A stretch of 64,000 nt of DNA from Mytilus edulis (GCF_963676685.1 NC_092350.1:65775674-65839673), one strand, 5' to 3'; counted from the stretch's first letter, positions 24,760-36,879 are shown. Notes: generated from the letters alone by a model not told the origin. Numbers and translations are program-made.

Positions 24760-25026
24760 ATGAATGTACAGAAGGCAGATAACGAATTCTACAAGGCATA
24801 TCGAGTGAAGACCCTAAAGTTGTTTGGTAGAATACAGATAGAGATTGGAGTGGCATGTGCTATACTAAGTTTTGCTGAAATAAGCATTGACAGCGAAATG
24901 CTAAGTCATTTGTGCTGCAATGATAATATTTCAGAGTATAAAATCCACTTATTTTATTATAGTAAAAATTTAGTGACGCGACTGTTCCTTGCCACGGACA
25001 TCACATGTTTACTGTGTTCTGGATGG
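24760..25026 (+). CDS. Copy B exon 1
   Basis: There are 89 codons from ATG to TGG, then the donor GTGAGA. MNVQ, the helix 1 region (IGVACAILSF) and LLCSGW align with copy A without gaps. The frame would also be open from a TTG six bases upstream, but the ATG matches copy A. Confidence 0.7.
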
Positions 25027-25433
25027 GTGAGAAAAAAATCAAATAATATTTCAAGTTATTGATTTTGTCTCTAAATTATTAAACGCATCTCATATAATTA
25101 TTACTTAAATTTTATAGATAACACAGAATTTAAAAACGTCTGATTAAATCACTATAGAGACACTCTACAAATTCTCAAATAGACAGCAACGACTAATATA
25201 ATAAATCAAACAAAAGAAAAACAACATTTCAAATTCTTTTTTTTTAAATTCAAATGAATATTTTTCAGTGGTCAATTTAGAAAAGACTATCTACCTTAAA
25301 ACAGATCAGGAAGATTTATATCTGTATTAACTAAACTTTAAGCTTATGAATAACAACAAACTTTGGGTACTATCTTGTCAACTAAAAAAGTTGTATCACA
25401 GTTTTACAGTTGTGTGTACTTTTAAATACTGTT

Positions 25434-25626
25434 AACCAACATATTTTCGCGGATACTTTATTTCGCGTTTTACCCTTTCTAGTCTATTTCGCGGCTATAT
25501 TATTTCGCGATTTTCTAATTTCTGGATATAGTTTATTAAGGAAAGGTCAAAGTTTTACATATTCGCGTTTTTTTTTTCTTCTCGTTAAAGTCGCGAAACT
25601 AAATCGCTCGCGAAAATAAGTTGGTT
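25434..25626. mobile_element. MITE with AACCAAC...TTTTCGCG inverted ends, copy 2
   Basis: The left end AACCAACATATTTTCGCGG mirrors the right end CGCGAAAATAAGTTGGTT. The interior is rich in TTTCGCG. It belongs to the same family as 12667-12844. Confidence 0.75.
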
Positions 25627-25984
25627 TGCAATAACTTGAGGCTATATGCATGCAGTATCAACTAAAACTAGATCGCCAATAGTACTATGTATTGCTACTT
25701 AACACTTATATTAAGCTATATTGATTTTAATCTCCAGTTACAAACACTACAGGGCGAGAATGTTCTAACGTATAGGTACCCTCTTTTTTACTTATTTAAA
25801 CGGATATATATATATCTCAATATTTAACAATTACAACACAAATTACTTTATGTCGTATGTACATCATGAAGAGTAATACATGGAATACAAACAAGGAAAC
25901 TACAAGATAAATCAATGGAAATACGGAAAACGTTTGACGAGGTACACAAAATGTACATATTGTGATTGGTGTACTTTGTCATCA

Positions 25985-26190
25985 TATTGTGTTTTTATTA
26001 GACCGTTAGTATTCCCGTTTGAATGGTTGTACACTAGTAATTTTGGGGCCATTTATGGCTTGTTGTTCAATGTGAGCCAAGGTTCCGTGTTGAAGGCCGC
26101 GGTACATTGACCTATAATAGTTTACTTTTATAAATTGTTATTTGGATGGAGAGTTGTCTAATTGGTACTCATACCATATCTTCCTATATC
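25985..26190 (+). repeat. Short mussel element
   Basis: It carries TTCCCGTTTGAATGGTTGTA, ACTAGTAATTTTGGGGCC, TTGACCTATAATAG and the end GAGAGTTGTCTAATTGGTAC. Confidence 0.8.
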
Positions 26191-26870
26191 TAGTCTAGAC
26201 AATCGCGATTTTTTTTTTTTTTTGGAAGAAGGGGGTTATTAACTTGTCACTTGAATAAGACAGATGTTATCCATTAGTATGATGAGTTTAACTTATGATT
26301 TTGGCATTTGAATAGGGACATTCCGTTTTGAATTTTCCTCAGAATTTCGTTTTTTTGTGATTTTACTTTTTGTGCAAATTTCGGGGAAAACATGTAACCA
26401 TATTGTTTCACAATATCGACAATTCAGCCATTATTACTTTCTGGTAAATGCCGGATGATATGCAGTCAAAAAGCAAGTACCATTTTTTTTACGGGAAATA
26501 CCAAACCCATGCCATCACGCAACAAAGGAAATCACGCTGCTCCGTGATTATCGATAGAACTTGATGTTAAGTATTTTGATGACTAAAAGACGCATAAATC
26601 CAGTGCGGGTAAAACGTCATAACTATAATACCTGGTTAGTAATAAAGTTATAAAACGCAATGCAAAGTAGCAAGATTTTTAAATAATATTTTTTTGCAAG
26701 CGTGAGTTTGAAATGGATTTTGTTTGAATGGTTAAACACGGCAGTTGATGCTACTACAGATAACTGTCGAAGTTTTATTCTTCTCACTAGACGTTTGTTT
26801 TCAGAAATCTAAAAAAAAATTATTGAAACCGTCATGTTTATATCTTACATTCATATCTTTAATATTAGAA

Positions 26871-26935
26871 TCAGTGGCGGATCCAGAGGGGGGCGCGCGT
26901 AGAGGGCTTTTTTTTTTAATTTGTAAAAATGCTTA
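26871..26935. mobile_element. GGCGGATCCAG-type MITE, truncated
   Basis: It starts CAGTGGCGGATCCAGAGGGG and breaks off after a T-rich run. Confidence 0.5.
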
Positions 26936-27967
26936 ATCAGACTAAGTCTTCGTGAAATTTGCCATTTCCCGTGTATTTTGTTTTTATGCGACCATTCTTA
27001 ACTTATAAACAATATTTTTCGCTCGTAGCTCCTGTAATATACTATTGGTTATGTCAAAGTAATGTGAATCAAAACGGCGGAGTTAACCAGTGCGTAGAAC
27101 AAAAACGTCATTCAGTGATTTTGAAATTCAGATTACAGTAACACTTGCTTATGCTGAGGGTGACAAGTATGACACCTTCAAAGCGACAAAGGATTGAGCA
27201 AGAACGTATTGACTTCTTTTTCATAATTCCACCAAACAGAAAGAAATATTCTATTTCACTCTCGTGAAAGTTCCACAGCAATATTATGTGTCTAAGAAAA
27301 CATGTTTAAGCCCAAACGCCCAGCCTATAGATAACATAGCTGAATAATGATCCCCAGTCAGTAAGCTCTAGATATATTTAAAGTCTAAGTTACGGACTAT
27401 TTGATTTGAGCGGGGAGTCTGAGAAGTTTGAGAGAAAAAAATCTTACCCAGATTTTTGTCTTAATCAAAAGTTCTGGTCGTATATATCTGGATTGTAAAC
27501 AATAAAATTGTCCACTCATTTGCTATTAGAAACAAAAATTTCAAACATAATTATTTAGCATAAAATGAACATGATGAATAATAAACGGGTGTTATTTTTT
27601 GGTGCCGGGGTTTGCATGTAAATCCCATATCTGACCGGAATATTTGTTTCACCGAACTGATGTATTGAATACTTTTTCAAGGCCCGGCTGCAACCTGCCT
27701 GCTGGGTGTGACCATTATGTCTCCATTTGTCGACCGTTATTCATAAATTTGTTGTCCTCTCAGACTCATTCGTAGACTTTGGTTAATTTTGAACCCTCAC
27801 TTCCCTTGTTGGCTGAAACATTTCAACCAAATATTTGGACAAAAATGGTTTGTTTGTTTTTAACTCGTGTTTGTCGTATTGTAAATTTCATCGATAGCCC
27901 GGCGTATATCTTGTTTGCAACAACAAAAAATGTGAGGTTAAACAAATCAAACAAACGAGAATTGTCC

Positions 27968-28385
27968 ATATAAAGAAGAAGATGTGGTATGATTGCCAAT
28001 GAGACAACTATCCGCAAAAGACCAAACTGACATAGACATTAACAACTATAGGTCACCATACGGCCTTCAACAATGAGCAAAGCCCATACCGCATAGTCAG
28101 CTATATTAGGCCCCGATAAGACAATGTAAAACAATTCAAACGAGAAAACTAACGGCCTTATTTAATTTAAAAAATGAACGAAAAACAAATATGTAACACA
28201 TAAACAAACGACAACCACTGAATTACAGGCTCCTGACTTGGGACAGGCACATACATAAATAATGTGGCGGGGTTAAACATGTTAGCGGGATCTCAACCCT
28301 CCTCTTAACCTGGGACATTGGTATAACAGTACAACATAAGAACGAACTATAAAAATCAGTTGAAAAAGGCTTAACTCATCAGATG
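27968..28385 (-). repeat. Short mussel element, nearly full-length copy
   Basis: It starts GAAGATGTGGTATGATTGCC, AATGAGACAACTATCC, then CACCATACGGCCTTCAACAA and GACTTGGGACAGGCACAT. The part after GCGGGGTTAAACATGTTAGC continues the family to AATCAGTTGAAAAAGGCTTA. Confidence 0.85.
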
Positions 28386-28654
28386 GACAAAAATACAAGT
28401 GGACATGGCCGGGTAATGTCCATTTTTTACTGACAACTCCCACATCAAATATACTAGTACATAGCTTTCGATCTATCCAATCATATTATGATAGACATTT
28501 AATGGGGAGAATACGGCATCAAAAATGTCCGACCTTTTCACTTTACAGCAACTATGAAATATACATGCTCAACTTTAGGAACCGTGTGAAAAGTTCATTG
28601 TACACTTATTTTATGTTTTTTTAGCCTAAAAAAGGTCCAAAAAATTGTAATTTA

Positions 28655-28708
28655 CTTCGCCCCCCCCCCCCCCTTTCCAAAATCCTGGATCCGCCCCCTG
28701 AGAATAGA
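28655..28708. mobile_element. GGCGGATCCAG-type MITE fragment beside a splice acceptor
   Basis: A C-rich run followed by TCCTGGATCCGCCCCCTG ends about 40 bases upstream of copy B exon 2. Confidence 0.5.
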
Positions 28709-28747
28709 CTGAGTATTTAAATTATATTTTCTTTTTTTAGTTAACAG

Positions 28748-28812
28748 ATTATAATGACTGATTTTTTCCATTTTGCATGAAACAAGGACGTCAAAAAAAC
28801 TGGAGGTGTCTG
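28748..28812 (+). pseudogene. Copy B exon 2 with one-base deletion
   Basis: It lies between TTAACAG and GTAGGC and is 65 bases long. It aligns to copy A exon 2 with a single missing base at a T6 run near 28761-28766. Read in the incoming frame it meets TGA at once; read in the shifted frame it gives PFCMKQGRQKNWRCL, matching copy A. Confidence 0.65.
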
Positions 28813-29124
28813 GTAGGCATAATGAAATATTATTACATGCAATAGTCCATTTGCAAATTACCGATTTGATTCTGTTATTATACACTTTGTAAACTAATTA
28901 CTTCCCTTTCATTCGGTAATCCCCGGTAAAATCCGCTACTCTCCTTCAGATGAGTGTACAGATTCCGCCGAGTTGAGACGAATCACTTCCCTTTGTCAAA
29001 CTATACCGGACAAAATTGGCTAAATTGCAAATGCAAAGCATGATGAATGGTAAGTGATGTATCGGCGGTTTAACTAATTTTTCATGAAAAATAAGTTTTG
29101 ATGTCAAAAGTATTTAGCTTAATT

Positions 29125-29225
29125 AGATATAGGAAGATTTGGTATAAGTGCCAATGAGACAACTCTCCATCCAAATAACAATTCATAAAAGTAAACCAAT
29201 ATAGGTCAATGTACAGCCTTCAACA
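29125..29225 (-). repeat. Short mussel element, 3' end
   Basis: In reverse it has GTGCCAATGAGACAACTCTC, CATCCAAATAACAATT and TATAGGTCAATGTACAGCC. Confidence 0.8.
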
Positions 29226-29845
29226 AGTTAATGTATTAAAAGATTTGAAAACCTTAAAAATTTTTCACATTACACACAGGTAATTTACTCTTTATGCAAG
29301 CTCTCAATTGTAAATAAATTAAAATTAATGTCCCTCGTGAATAAGGGAGACAACTAAAAAAAGAGATCTCTGATTACAAGGTCATGAACGGAAATTGTCA
29401 AATGGACTATTGTACATTATATTAGAAGAAAAAATATCTAGTCTTATAACAAATGAGACGACCATCCACAAGAAATCAAATGACATAGCAGTAACCCCCT
29501 TTTGGTTGTGGATATTGTATACGTAGTTCTCTTAAGTATCTCTTTTTTCATTCAAAAATATATTTCTCGGACCATTGTATATTTTTGCATAAAAAAAATG
29601 TATTTGCACATAATGTTAAATGGTTACAAAATCTAATTAATTTGCTACATGTAGTTGTTGTGTCTTTCCTTTTTCGTGCATGTAACCCCTCCCTCTCCGA
29701 TTTTTTAAAGGAATCGCTTTAAAACAAAAGATCCGTACGTAGTCTCATGTGTAATAGTTCAATATATGACTTCTTTATTTTTATATTTTATATTAGTTTT
29801 CTAACAACAAGAATAACATAAATAAACTTAACGTTTTCATTTCAG

Positions 29846-29932
29846 AAAATAACTTTTATGGTGTGTAGTATTGTCGGAGCATCTATATTTGTACCAGCGG
29901 TATTTTATTTTGGAGTAGTTGGAGCGATTTCG
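29846..29932 (+). CDS. Copy B exon 3 (helix 3)
   Basis: There are 29 codons between CATTTCAG and GTAAGA, starting KITFMVCSIVGASIFVPAVF. This exon is intact and closely matches copy A. Confidence 0.7.
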
Positions 29933-29944
29933 GTAAGAATTTAT

Positions 29945-30664
29945 AAAACTAAATTGCTTTGTTCTGTTTATGTTCCACCATCAGCTACTAAACTAAATTG
30001 CTTTGTTCTGTTTATGTTCCACCATCAGCTACTAAACTAAATTGCTTTGTTCTGTTTATGTTCCACCATCAGCTACTAAACTAAATTGCTTTGTTCTGTT
30101 TATGATCCACCACCAGCTACTAAACTAAATTGCTTTGTTCTGTTTATGTTCCACCATCAGCTACTAAACTAAATTGCTTTGTTCTGTTTATGTTCCACCA
30201 CCAGCTACTAAACTAAATTGCTTTGTTCTGTTTATGTTCCACCATCAGCTACTAAACTAAATTGCTTTGTTCTGTTTATGTTCCACCATCAGCTACTAAA
30301 CTAAATTGCTTTGTTCTGTTTATGTTCCACCATCAGCTACTAAACTAAATTGCTTTGTTCTGTTTATGTTCCACCATCAGCTACTAAACTAAATTGCTTT
30401 GTTCTGTTTATGATCCACCACCAGCTACTAAACTAAATTGCTTTGTTCTGTTTATGTTCCACCATCAGCTACTAAACTAAATTGCTTTGTTCTGTTTATG
30501 TTCCACCATCAGCTACTAAACTAAATTGCTTTGTTCTGTTTATGATCCACCACCAGCTACTAAACTAAATTGCTTTGTTCTGTTTATGTTCCACCATCAG
30601 CTACTAAACTAAATTGCTTTGTTCTGTTTATGTTCCACCATCAGCTACTTAACTAAATTGCTTT
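29945..30664. repeat. 44-bp minisatellite, about 16 units, in intron 3 of copy B
   Basis: The array begins about a dozen bases after the exon 3 donor. The unit runs from ACTAAACTAAATTGCTTTGT to TATGTTCCACCATCAGCT. Variants with GATCCACCACCAGCT occur at units 4, 11 and 14, and GTTCCACCACCAGCT at unit 6; otherwise units are nearly identical, so the array is young. Each unit has TACTAAAC, a pyrimidine-rich run and CAG, the layout of a 3' splice site. Confidence 0.95.
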
Positions 30665-30667
30665 CAG

Positions 30668-30758
30668 TATTAGTAGCTGTCCTAGAGTTAAAATGTACAA
30701 CGCAGTTTGTTTTACTCACGTTTCTGTATATAGTCTTGTAGTGGTAGAAGGACTCGTG
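30668..30758 (+). other. Exon-like block after the minisatellite
   Basis: It is bounded by TTGCTTTCAG and GTAAGT. After one base, 30 codons are open, with two cysteines and a hydrophobic end (SVYSLVVVEGLV). It could be an extra loop exon between helices 3 and 4, but its length of 91 does not fit phase 0 at both ends, and no counterpart was found in copy A. Confidence 0.2.
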
Positions 30759-32452
30759 GTAAGTATTTTGAATGTTTTGTTAATAGCTTCCATATTGGAT
30801 TGAATTCATTATTACTCTATAATCATACTGCATGTATGTTTCAGAAGAAAGCGTCATATTGATTGGATAAAAACACTTGTGCGTCATACTAAATACCGAA
30901 TACCAAAAACACTAACCGGTTAACCGAACATTTTTTTTCAATTTTGATAGATTTGATATAAATTTGTATCAAAATCATTAAATAGTTATGTCTTATTTAA
31001 AAAATGTCGTCGCGGTAATTAATTTGACAGATCAATTGTCCAGTCTATTGATTGCTATTGTTAATCCGAAAAACATAAAATTAATTAGAAATTGTCGCTC
31101 AACTTGGGGCAAGATCTTAATGAAACATAATTAGTATAATTGTTATTTTAACAGTTACTTTAAATCAGGAATACGATTAAGTTACGTTTAATGTGCATGC
31201 TTATATAATCATATATGTAATTGTAAATATATATTTTCTCTGTAACTATGACATGTAGTTTTGTGAGAATAAAGTTCATTCATTCATTAGATTTTACGAT
31301 TAACTTCATTATTTTATTTTTGATCTAATAGGGTGTAGACCTACTTTTAAATGTGCAACCTCCGTCGTGTAAGGCTTTGATATACTTTAAACGAAATGTT
31401 AACTAAAATATTGTGAAATGTAAATCAATGTGAATGTACTAAATGTATACGTGATAGTACGAGTAACATGCTTAATCATTTCAAATTGAAACACTCCACA
31501 TTAATATCGGAGACAAGAGAAAAGGAAAAAAAAATCGGTTTCAGACATATTCGCTTCTACGAGATCAAGAAGGTTTTTTTTCTATATTCAATCTGAAGTT
31601 GATACAAACGCCATAGTTGATACGGTGTATCTGAATATTAAAAGTCAAACTTCGCAAGGAATCCTCACAAACAAGCCTTATAATGCTAAAGGACAAAAAG
31701 CGTAAATTTATGACTTGGATGGAAGGTTGTTACCACATCTTTTAGCTATGTGTAGGGTACTAAAGATATAAGGCTTTCAAACACCAACTTAAACTACCGG
31801 TTAACCGGTTATTCGGTCGAACGATTATCCGAATAACCGGTTAGGCAATAGTGTACGATTTGACAACACTAAATTATAAACATGTGCCTGTGAGCATGAG
31901 TTCGAATATCGGCCAGGGAAGAAAAAAATGTTTCCGCAAATGTACAGATTTAAGAATATTAGGCTGTTATTTACCTTAAAGTTTCATTGCGTTGGATAAA
32001 AACAATTTTTATACGTGTAAATGAAAAAAACAATTCTTGGTAGTGGTGCCTAAATACAGCACAACCAATATTTCCGAAAAGACCAAAAAAAGTAAAAAAA
32101 GATAATTTTACAAAAACGCATTTGATTAACTGGTCGAACAACGGATGTTCTTAAACGCTGCTGAATACCAAAAAAACGCATCAGGTGTCACAAAATTCAT
32201 CTTAATTATATTTGTAATGTTAAACAGAGAACGATAAACTTACGAAAAATTTGGTATACAGCAAACATGAGGTGCAAAAATGTGTACACCCTATCGGGAT
32301 TTCGGCAATAAATGGCTCTTTATTGATGTTAGGAATCGATTCTTTAGATTCTGAAATGGCCAATTACATAGATTGCAAACTGTTCCTTAAACGGTTAGAG
32401 ACGTAATTCATAATATTGAAATATTTACAAATGAATTTTATGTTTCCTCAAG

Positions 32453-32592
32453 CAACGAGCAGACGGTACAGAATATAGAAATGCTATAACAGTCTTGTCG
32501 GGCTGTATATCAGTTTTGAGTTTTATTGAATTAGTCCTAGCTATAGTTGGAGCATCCGTATTTGCTGTTGTACATCATGGGATGATACTGAA
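32453..32592 (+). pseudogene. Copy B exon 4 with one-base deletion
   Basis: It starts after TTTCCTCAAG. The helix 4 frame is open through AIVGAS, then one base is missing relative to copy A in the TACTGTTGCTGTT region, so the frame runs into TAA at the donor. The following donor GAA|GTAAGT is at the same site as in copy A. Confidence 0.6.
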
Positions 32593-32604
32593 GTAAGTTC
32601 ACTA

Positions 32605-32765
32605 CTAGATAAAATTGAGGATGGACATGGGGAATATGTCAAAGAGACAACTATCAAACCAACGAGCAGATACCAGCCGCTGGCCACCAATTTGTTTTCA
32701 ACGTAACGGCAGTGGTCTCCAGCTGAACACTTAATAAAATTGTGTACAAGTTCAGTGAAAATGGA
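32605..32765 (+). repeat. Dispersed element ('GGTCTTCAATGCAGCGAG' family), diverged
   Basis: It carries TTGAGGATGGACATGGGGAA, GTCAAAGAGACAACTATC, CCAGCCGCTGGCCACCAA and TTCAGTGAAAATGGACGTCA. Confidence 0.65.
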
Positions 32766-33860
32766 CGTCATACTTAAATCCAAAACATATATAAAAAGAT
32801 ATACAAGATTAACAAAGGCCAGAGACTCTTGACTTGGGAAACCTTTAAGAGACAACCTTTTGATTTTTCACACGGTTAAACATGACATCTGGACCTAGCA
32901 ACAAAAAAAATCCTCCTGCAGTCCCCCCTCCCTTAAACCCCGTCCGATATAAGCAAATGAACGTCCGGATTTATAATTAAATATATGGTAAACAATAAAG
33001 GTTTGGATTGAGATGTGGTAAGAACTTTAAAATCATGTATCACGTGTACACAATGTATATGAATATCCTACATCTATTGCCAAGAGATCGCATCTAAATG
33101 ATGTGGGATTGTAAGTTAGCTTCTCAGCCACACTACTTAGAAAATACAAAATGTTCAGAGAAATTTTTCACTTTAATTATAAAGCGTCATGGCAATTTTC
33201 CCCTGGATTCTTTTCATTCGATAAGATAGGCTAATCATGTTTTAGATAGGCCGATTGATGCTAATTATAGTACATGAAAATACGTCACATTATCTATTTT
33301 CATACTTTGAACAGGTATTCCTACAAAAAACAAGGCCAAGACTATTGATTTGTTTTTGTATTAGATAAAATACAAAGGTAACAAAGAAACAGGCCGGTAA
33401 CAACCGTTGCCGGATAAGAAACGTAGACAGCCATAAAGCAGTAAATGTAAGTTATAGCATAAACACATTTTTTTTTTCATTCCCTTCAACCGAGATTTTT
33501 TTCATTAAAAAAACCCAGGAATTTAATAATTTGATAAAAAAAAAAAGAAAAAAGAACCATTTCAAGTAAAAGATAAATGTTTTACACATTTAAGACTTTT
33601 TAAAATGCAACTTCGTAAAAAAAGTAATATATTAAAGAAATATTTTAGTGGTAAGTAAGATAACGTTTGATTTTTATGAATAAAACGGAAAGCGGGGAAA
33701 AGGGGGGGGGGTGGAGGGGCTAATTCATTTTAAAATAAACAGGCTGTGATCTTTATTTTTGATGAAAAAATGCAGGATGTGCCATTCTATCCCCCCATTC
33801 CTCCTTAAAAAAAAATCGTGGAAATCGCGCGTATGTTGCCAAATACATGAATTTAATATG

Positions 33861-33988
33861 CAGTGGTGGGAGTCCCGGGGGTTGGAACAACCCTTTTTTG
33901 ACGATCAATGCATTTAAATGGGGACATAAAGTTGGACCCCCCCCCCCCACCCCGTTTTGTCCTGGATTTAGACCTGGATCCACCACTG
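33861..33988. mobile_element. GGCGGATCCAG-type MITE, complete
   Basis: The ends CAGTGGTGG and CCACCACTG are inverted copies. The interior has GACGATCAATGCATTTAAAT, GGGGACATAAAGTTGG and a C run. Related copies lie at 26871, 28655, 39365, 42181, 48037, 49642 and 55551. Confidence 0.75.
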
Positions 33989-34388
33989 AAATAAATTCGA
34001 TAAAAGTGAATTAAATGTTTATGAAAAAAATGGATTTTGTCTATATTCAGCCATATACTTTGATTTTTTTATAAATTCATGCTCGTCTCTAGATCTGCAA
34101 GTGTTGATCGGGATTAAACACGTGTTACTAAATGATCCAATCGCAGCTTACCGCCCAAAATTGATGACATAAGTTGAAGGATTTTCTTCTAGATTTGCTG
34201 CTTATTTGGACGTGTATTACATGAACACTTTTTGTTTATAGGATCAATCGTGCATTGGTGAGTTGATAGGGATTTTATCTTTTGATATTAGATTTGATTT
34301 TTATTTACTTATTTCCTGTCTTATTTTTATTGAAATATACACGTCAGTATCATCCTTTCTTTACTTTAAGCATTGTCCAAAATACTAT

Positions 34389-34800
34389 CACTGTGTCTAA
34401 ACCACACCGGCAAAATTTGCTCGGACTCGATGCTATCTAAAATCCGGCACAATGACGGAACACCAATAGACAAAAGAAAGGTAGGTTTCTCCTTATTGTT
34501 TTATTCTTTTTATGATATCGAAGAATATATATACATATACAACTATTTTCTATTGTGAGATGCAATATTTTCTACAACCGTTCTCTATTAACGGAGAAAT
34601 AAGTCAAAATGCATGTCAAAATGACCAATTGAGTGAACCTTGCCTCGAAATTGATTAATTTCTCGTTAAATTGTTCACATTGTACGGAAAGAAAGGTACG
34701 GGAAGATAGATATTGACACGGAGATTGCAAATTAAGTTATTATGAGCATCTCATTAATTGTATCTCTGTGTATGGAACGAAAGAAAAGGGTCATGTCAAA
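34389..34800 (+). repeat. Left terminal inverted repeat of the 4.8-kb element
   Basis: It pairs with 38810-39221. It contains an open frame with NHTGKICSDSML ending at a GTAGGT donor-like site. Both arms carry it, so it belongs to the element. Confidence 0.9.
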
Positions 34801-35659
34801 TTAAAATAAACCGGTTTCGTCAATGTTGTTACTACACAATCACCCGGTTTCGTCTATATATATCACCCGGTTTGGTTGGTTTTTTTAACAAACAATTTAT
34901 GAAAAGCAACTTTGGCACGGATCTGAACATTGTATTTCGAGAATTTAAATATATATTTATTGTAAGGTAAACTTGGCGTGTTAAAATCTATTTTAAACAG
35001 GCACTTTTGGACATAGTTAATTATGATAATAGACATTTTCCTAATGAAAGGCGTATCCCTTATTTCACTTAACTTCAAATTAATTTTAAATGGAATATAA
35101 ATACTCAATAGCAAACACTGGTATCTAATTATGTTGTAACATTATTATATTTTCTTTTTTTATAATACATGTAGTAGTATGTAAAGATGAAAAATAAAAG
35201 TATGTGTTTTGATTGTGCCATAATTTTAATTTACTATACTAAATTATATACACTATGCATTCAATCATTGACGAACAGTCCCAAACCGACTATAGTCTAT
35301 ACTGTTCTGCACAAGTTTATCATGCATGCAGTCCTACCAGATTTTCTGGTACTATATATACTGTGTTCCCTGCGCACTAAAGCAAGTTTTCACACTTAAG
35401 CATCCATAACATAGCAATGAGATTTGTAACTTTCTCCCCGTTTCTGGTAGGCACATTTATTTTCCTATAGGCATGTTTTTCACATTATTTTTACAGTTCA
35501 AATTAATTTTTTTTTACATTTCAAATTCATCTTTTTTACAGTTCGAATTCAATTGAAACTTCAAGATAACTTTCGAAAACAATATCTGACAGTATTGTAT
35601 TTTCAATGTGAATAAAAGTTGGTTTGCAAAACATGACCGTCATTTATATCTAGGTCTTA

Positions 35660-36045
35660 TTTAGAAGAAGTGACGGTAACCACTTATCCCATACACATTG
35701 ACAATGAGACAACTTTCTTTTAGACAGAAAAATGATGTTGAATTAATCAAGTTTAGGTCACCGTATTCCTTAAACAATGAGAAAAACACACAAACCGCAT
35801 GAAAGCAAGCTATAACAGGGCCCTAAATTATAAATGTAAAACAATTCAAACAAAATAACTACCTGCCTATTTTATGTTCAAAACACATATGGTATAAAGC
35901 AACCAAAGACAACCATGGAATTACAAGCCTGTGACTCGGGAAATGGACTGAGTCAAAGTGTTGTCGCTGACACAAACAGTACAACAAAAGTACAAATAAA
36001 AAAAATGATGAATAAACCTTAACTCGTCCTATGACAGAGCCTTTA
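35660..36045 (-). repeat. Short mussel element nested in the 4.8-kb element
   Basis: In reverse it has ATTGACAATGAGACAACTTT, AGGTCACCGTATTCC, GCAAGCTATAACAGGGCCC and AGCAACCAAAGACAACCATG. Confidence 0.75.
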
Positions 36046-36164
36046 TAGTAAAGTCGCGATTTGTGCCAAAACTTGTATCATAGTTAAAATTATCCATTAA
36101 ATATGATAAATATACCTGTATTCGCAGTTTACTAATGTATGAAATCCACTATCACTGAACTAGT

Positions 36165-36425
36165 ATACATATAAAATTGAGAAAGGAAATGGTGAATATG
36201 TCAAAGCGACAACCACCCGACCATAGAGCAAACAACAGACGAAGGCAACCAATGGGTCTTCAATGTAGCGAGAATTCCCGCACCCGTAGGTGTCCTTCAG
36301 CTACATATTTATTAAGGGGCCAGCTGAAGGACACCACCGGATGCGGGAGTTTCTCGCTTCATTGAAGACCCATTGTGGCCTTCGGCTGTTTTCTGCTCTA
36401 TGGTCGGGTTGTTGTCGCTTGGAAT
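36165..36425. repeat. Fold-back formed by two inverted copies of the 'GGTCTTCAATGCAGCGAG' element
   Basis: The left copy (TTGAGAAAGGAAATGGTGAA through GGTCTTCAATGTAGCGAG) is followed by an inverted copy (GTCCTTCAGC-like, CATTGAAGACCCATTG, TGGTCGGGTTGTTGTCGCTT). The arms are about 110 bp with a short spacer at 36300-36320. Confidence 0.75.
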
Positions 36426-36769
36426 TTGTATGATTTTTTCATGTTTAAATGCCCCCCCCTTTTTTTGTTTTTGTTTTACCAAAAAAAATTCAATCCCTCT
36501 AAACCAAAATTTTAAACATCACCAAAAAGTAAACAGAAATTCATAGTATTTATATAACTAAGAAGTGTATAAAGTTTGATGCAGTTATAATACTTCGTTT
36601 TTGAGATATGGCGCGACATGTTAAAAAAAAACCCACATTCCTGTTTCACTTACATGTTCTGTAACTCAAAAAGATTTAATTTTATTTTCACTAAAAGGTT
36701 TACAGATCATGTTAAATTTTAAGAAAATAAGATAAGCTGTCCTGAAGTTACGGTGCGACATGTTTCTGG

Positions 36770-36872
36770 GGGACAGACGGATAGATAGACGGACGGACGG
36801 ACGGTACGACGGACAGAATGACTGATAGATGGAGGAACGGACGGATGGAAGGACAGACGGTTAGACGGGTGT
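36770..36872. repeat. GGAC/GATA-rich simple repeat
   Basis: Imperfect GACGGACGGACGGACG and ATAGATAGAC words run for about 100 bases. Confidence 0.8.
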
Positions 36873-36879
36873 ATTATAA

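Noticed and set aside
29945..30664. CRISPR-like regularly repeated array
   Set aside because: Units are contiguous 44-bp repeats without unique spacers in a eukaryotic intron.
34373..34558. Open frame with NHTGKICSDSML and a donor-like end
   Set aside because: It lies within the terminal inverted repeat and is duplicated at the other end, so it is part of the element rather than a host exon.
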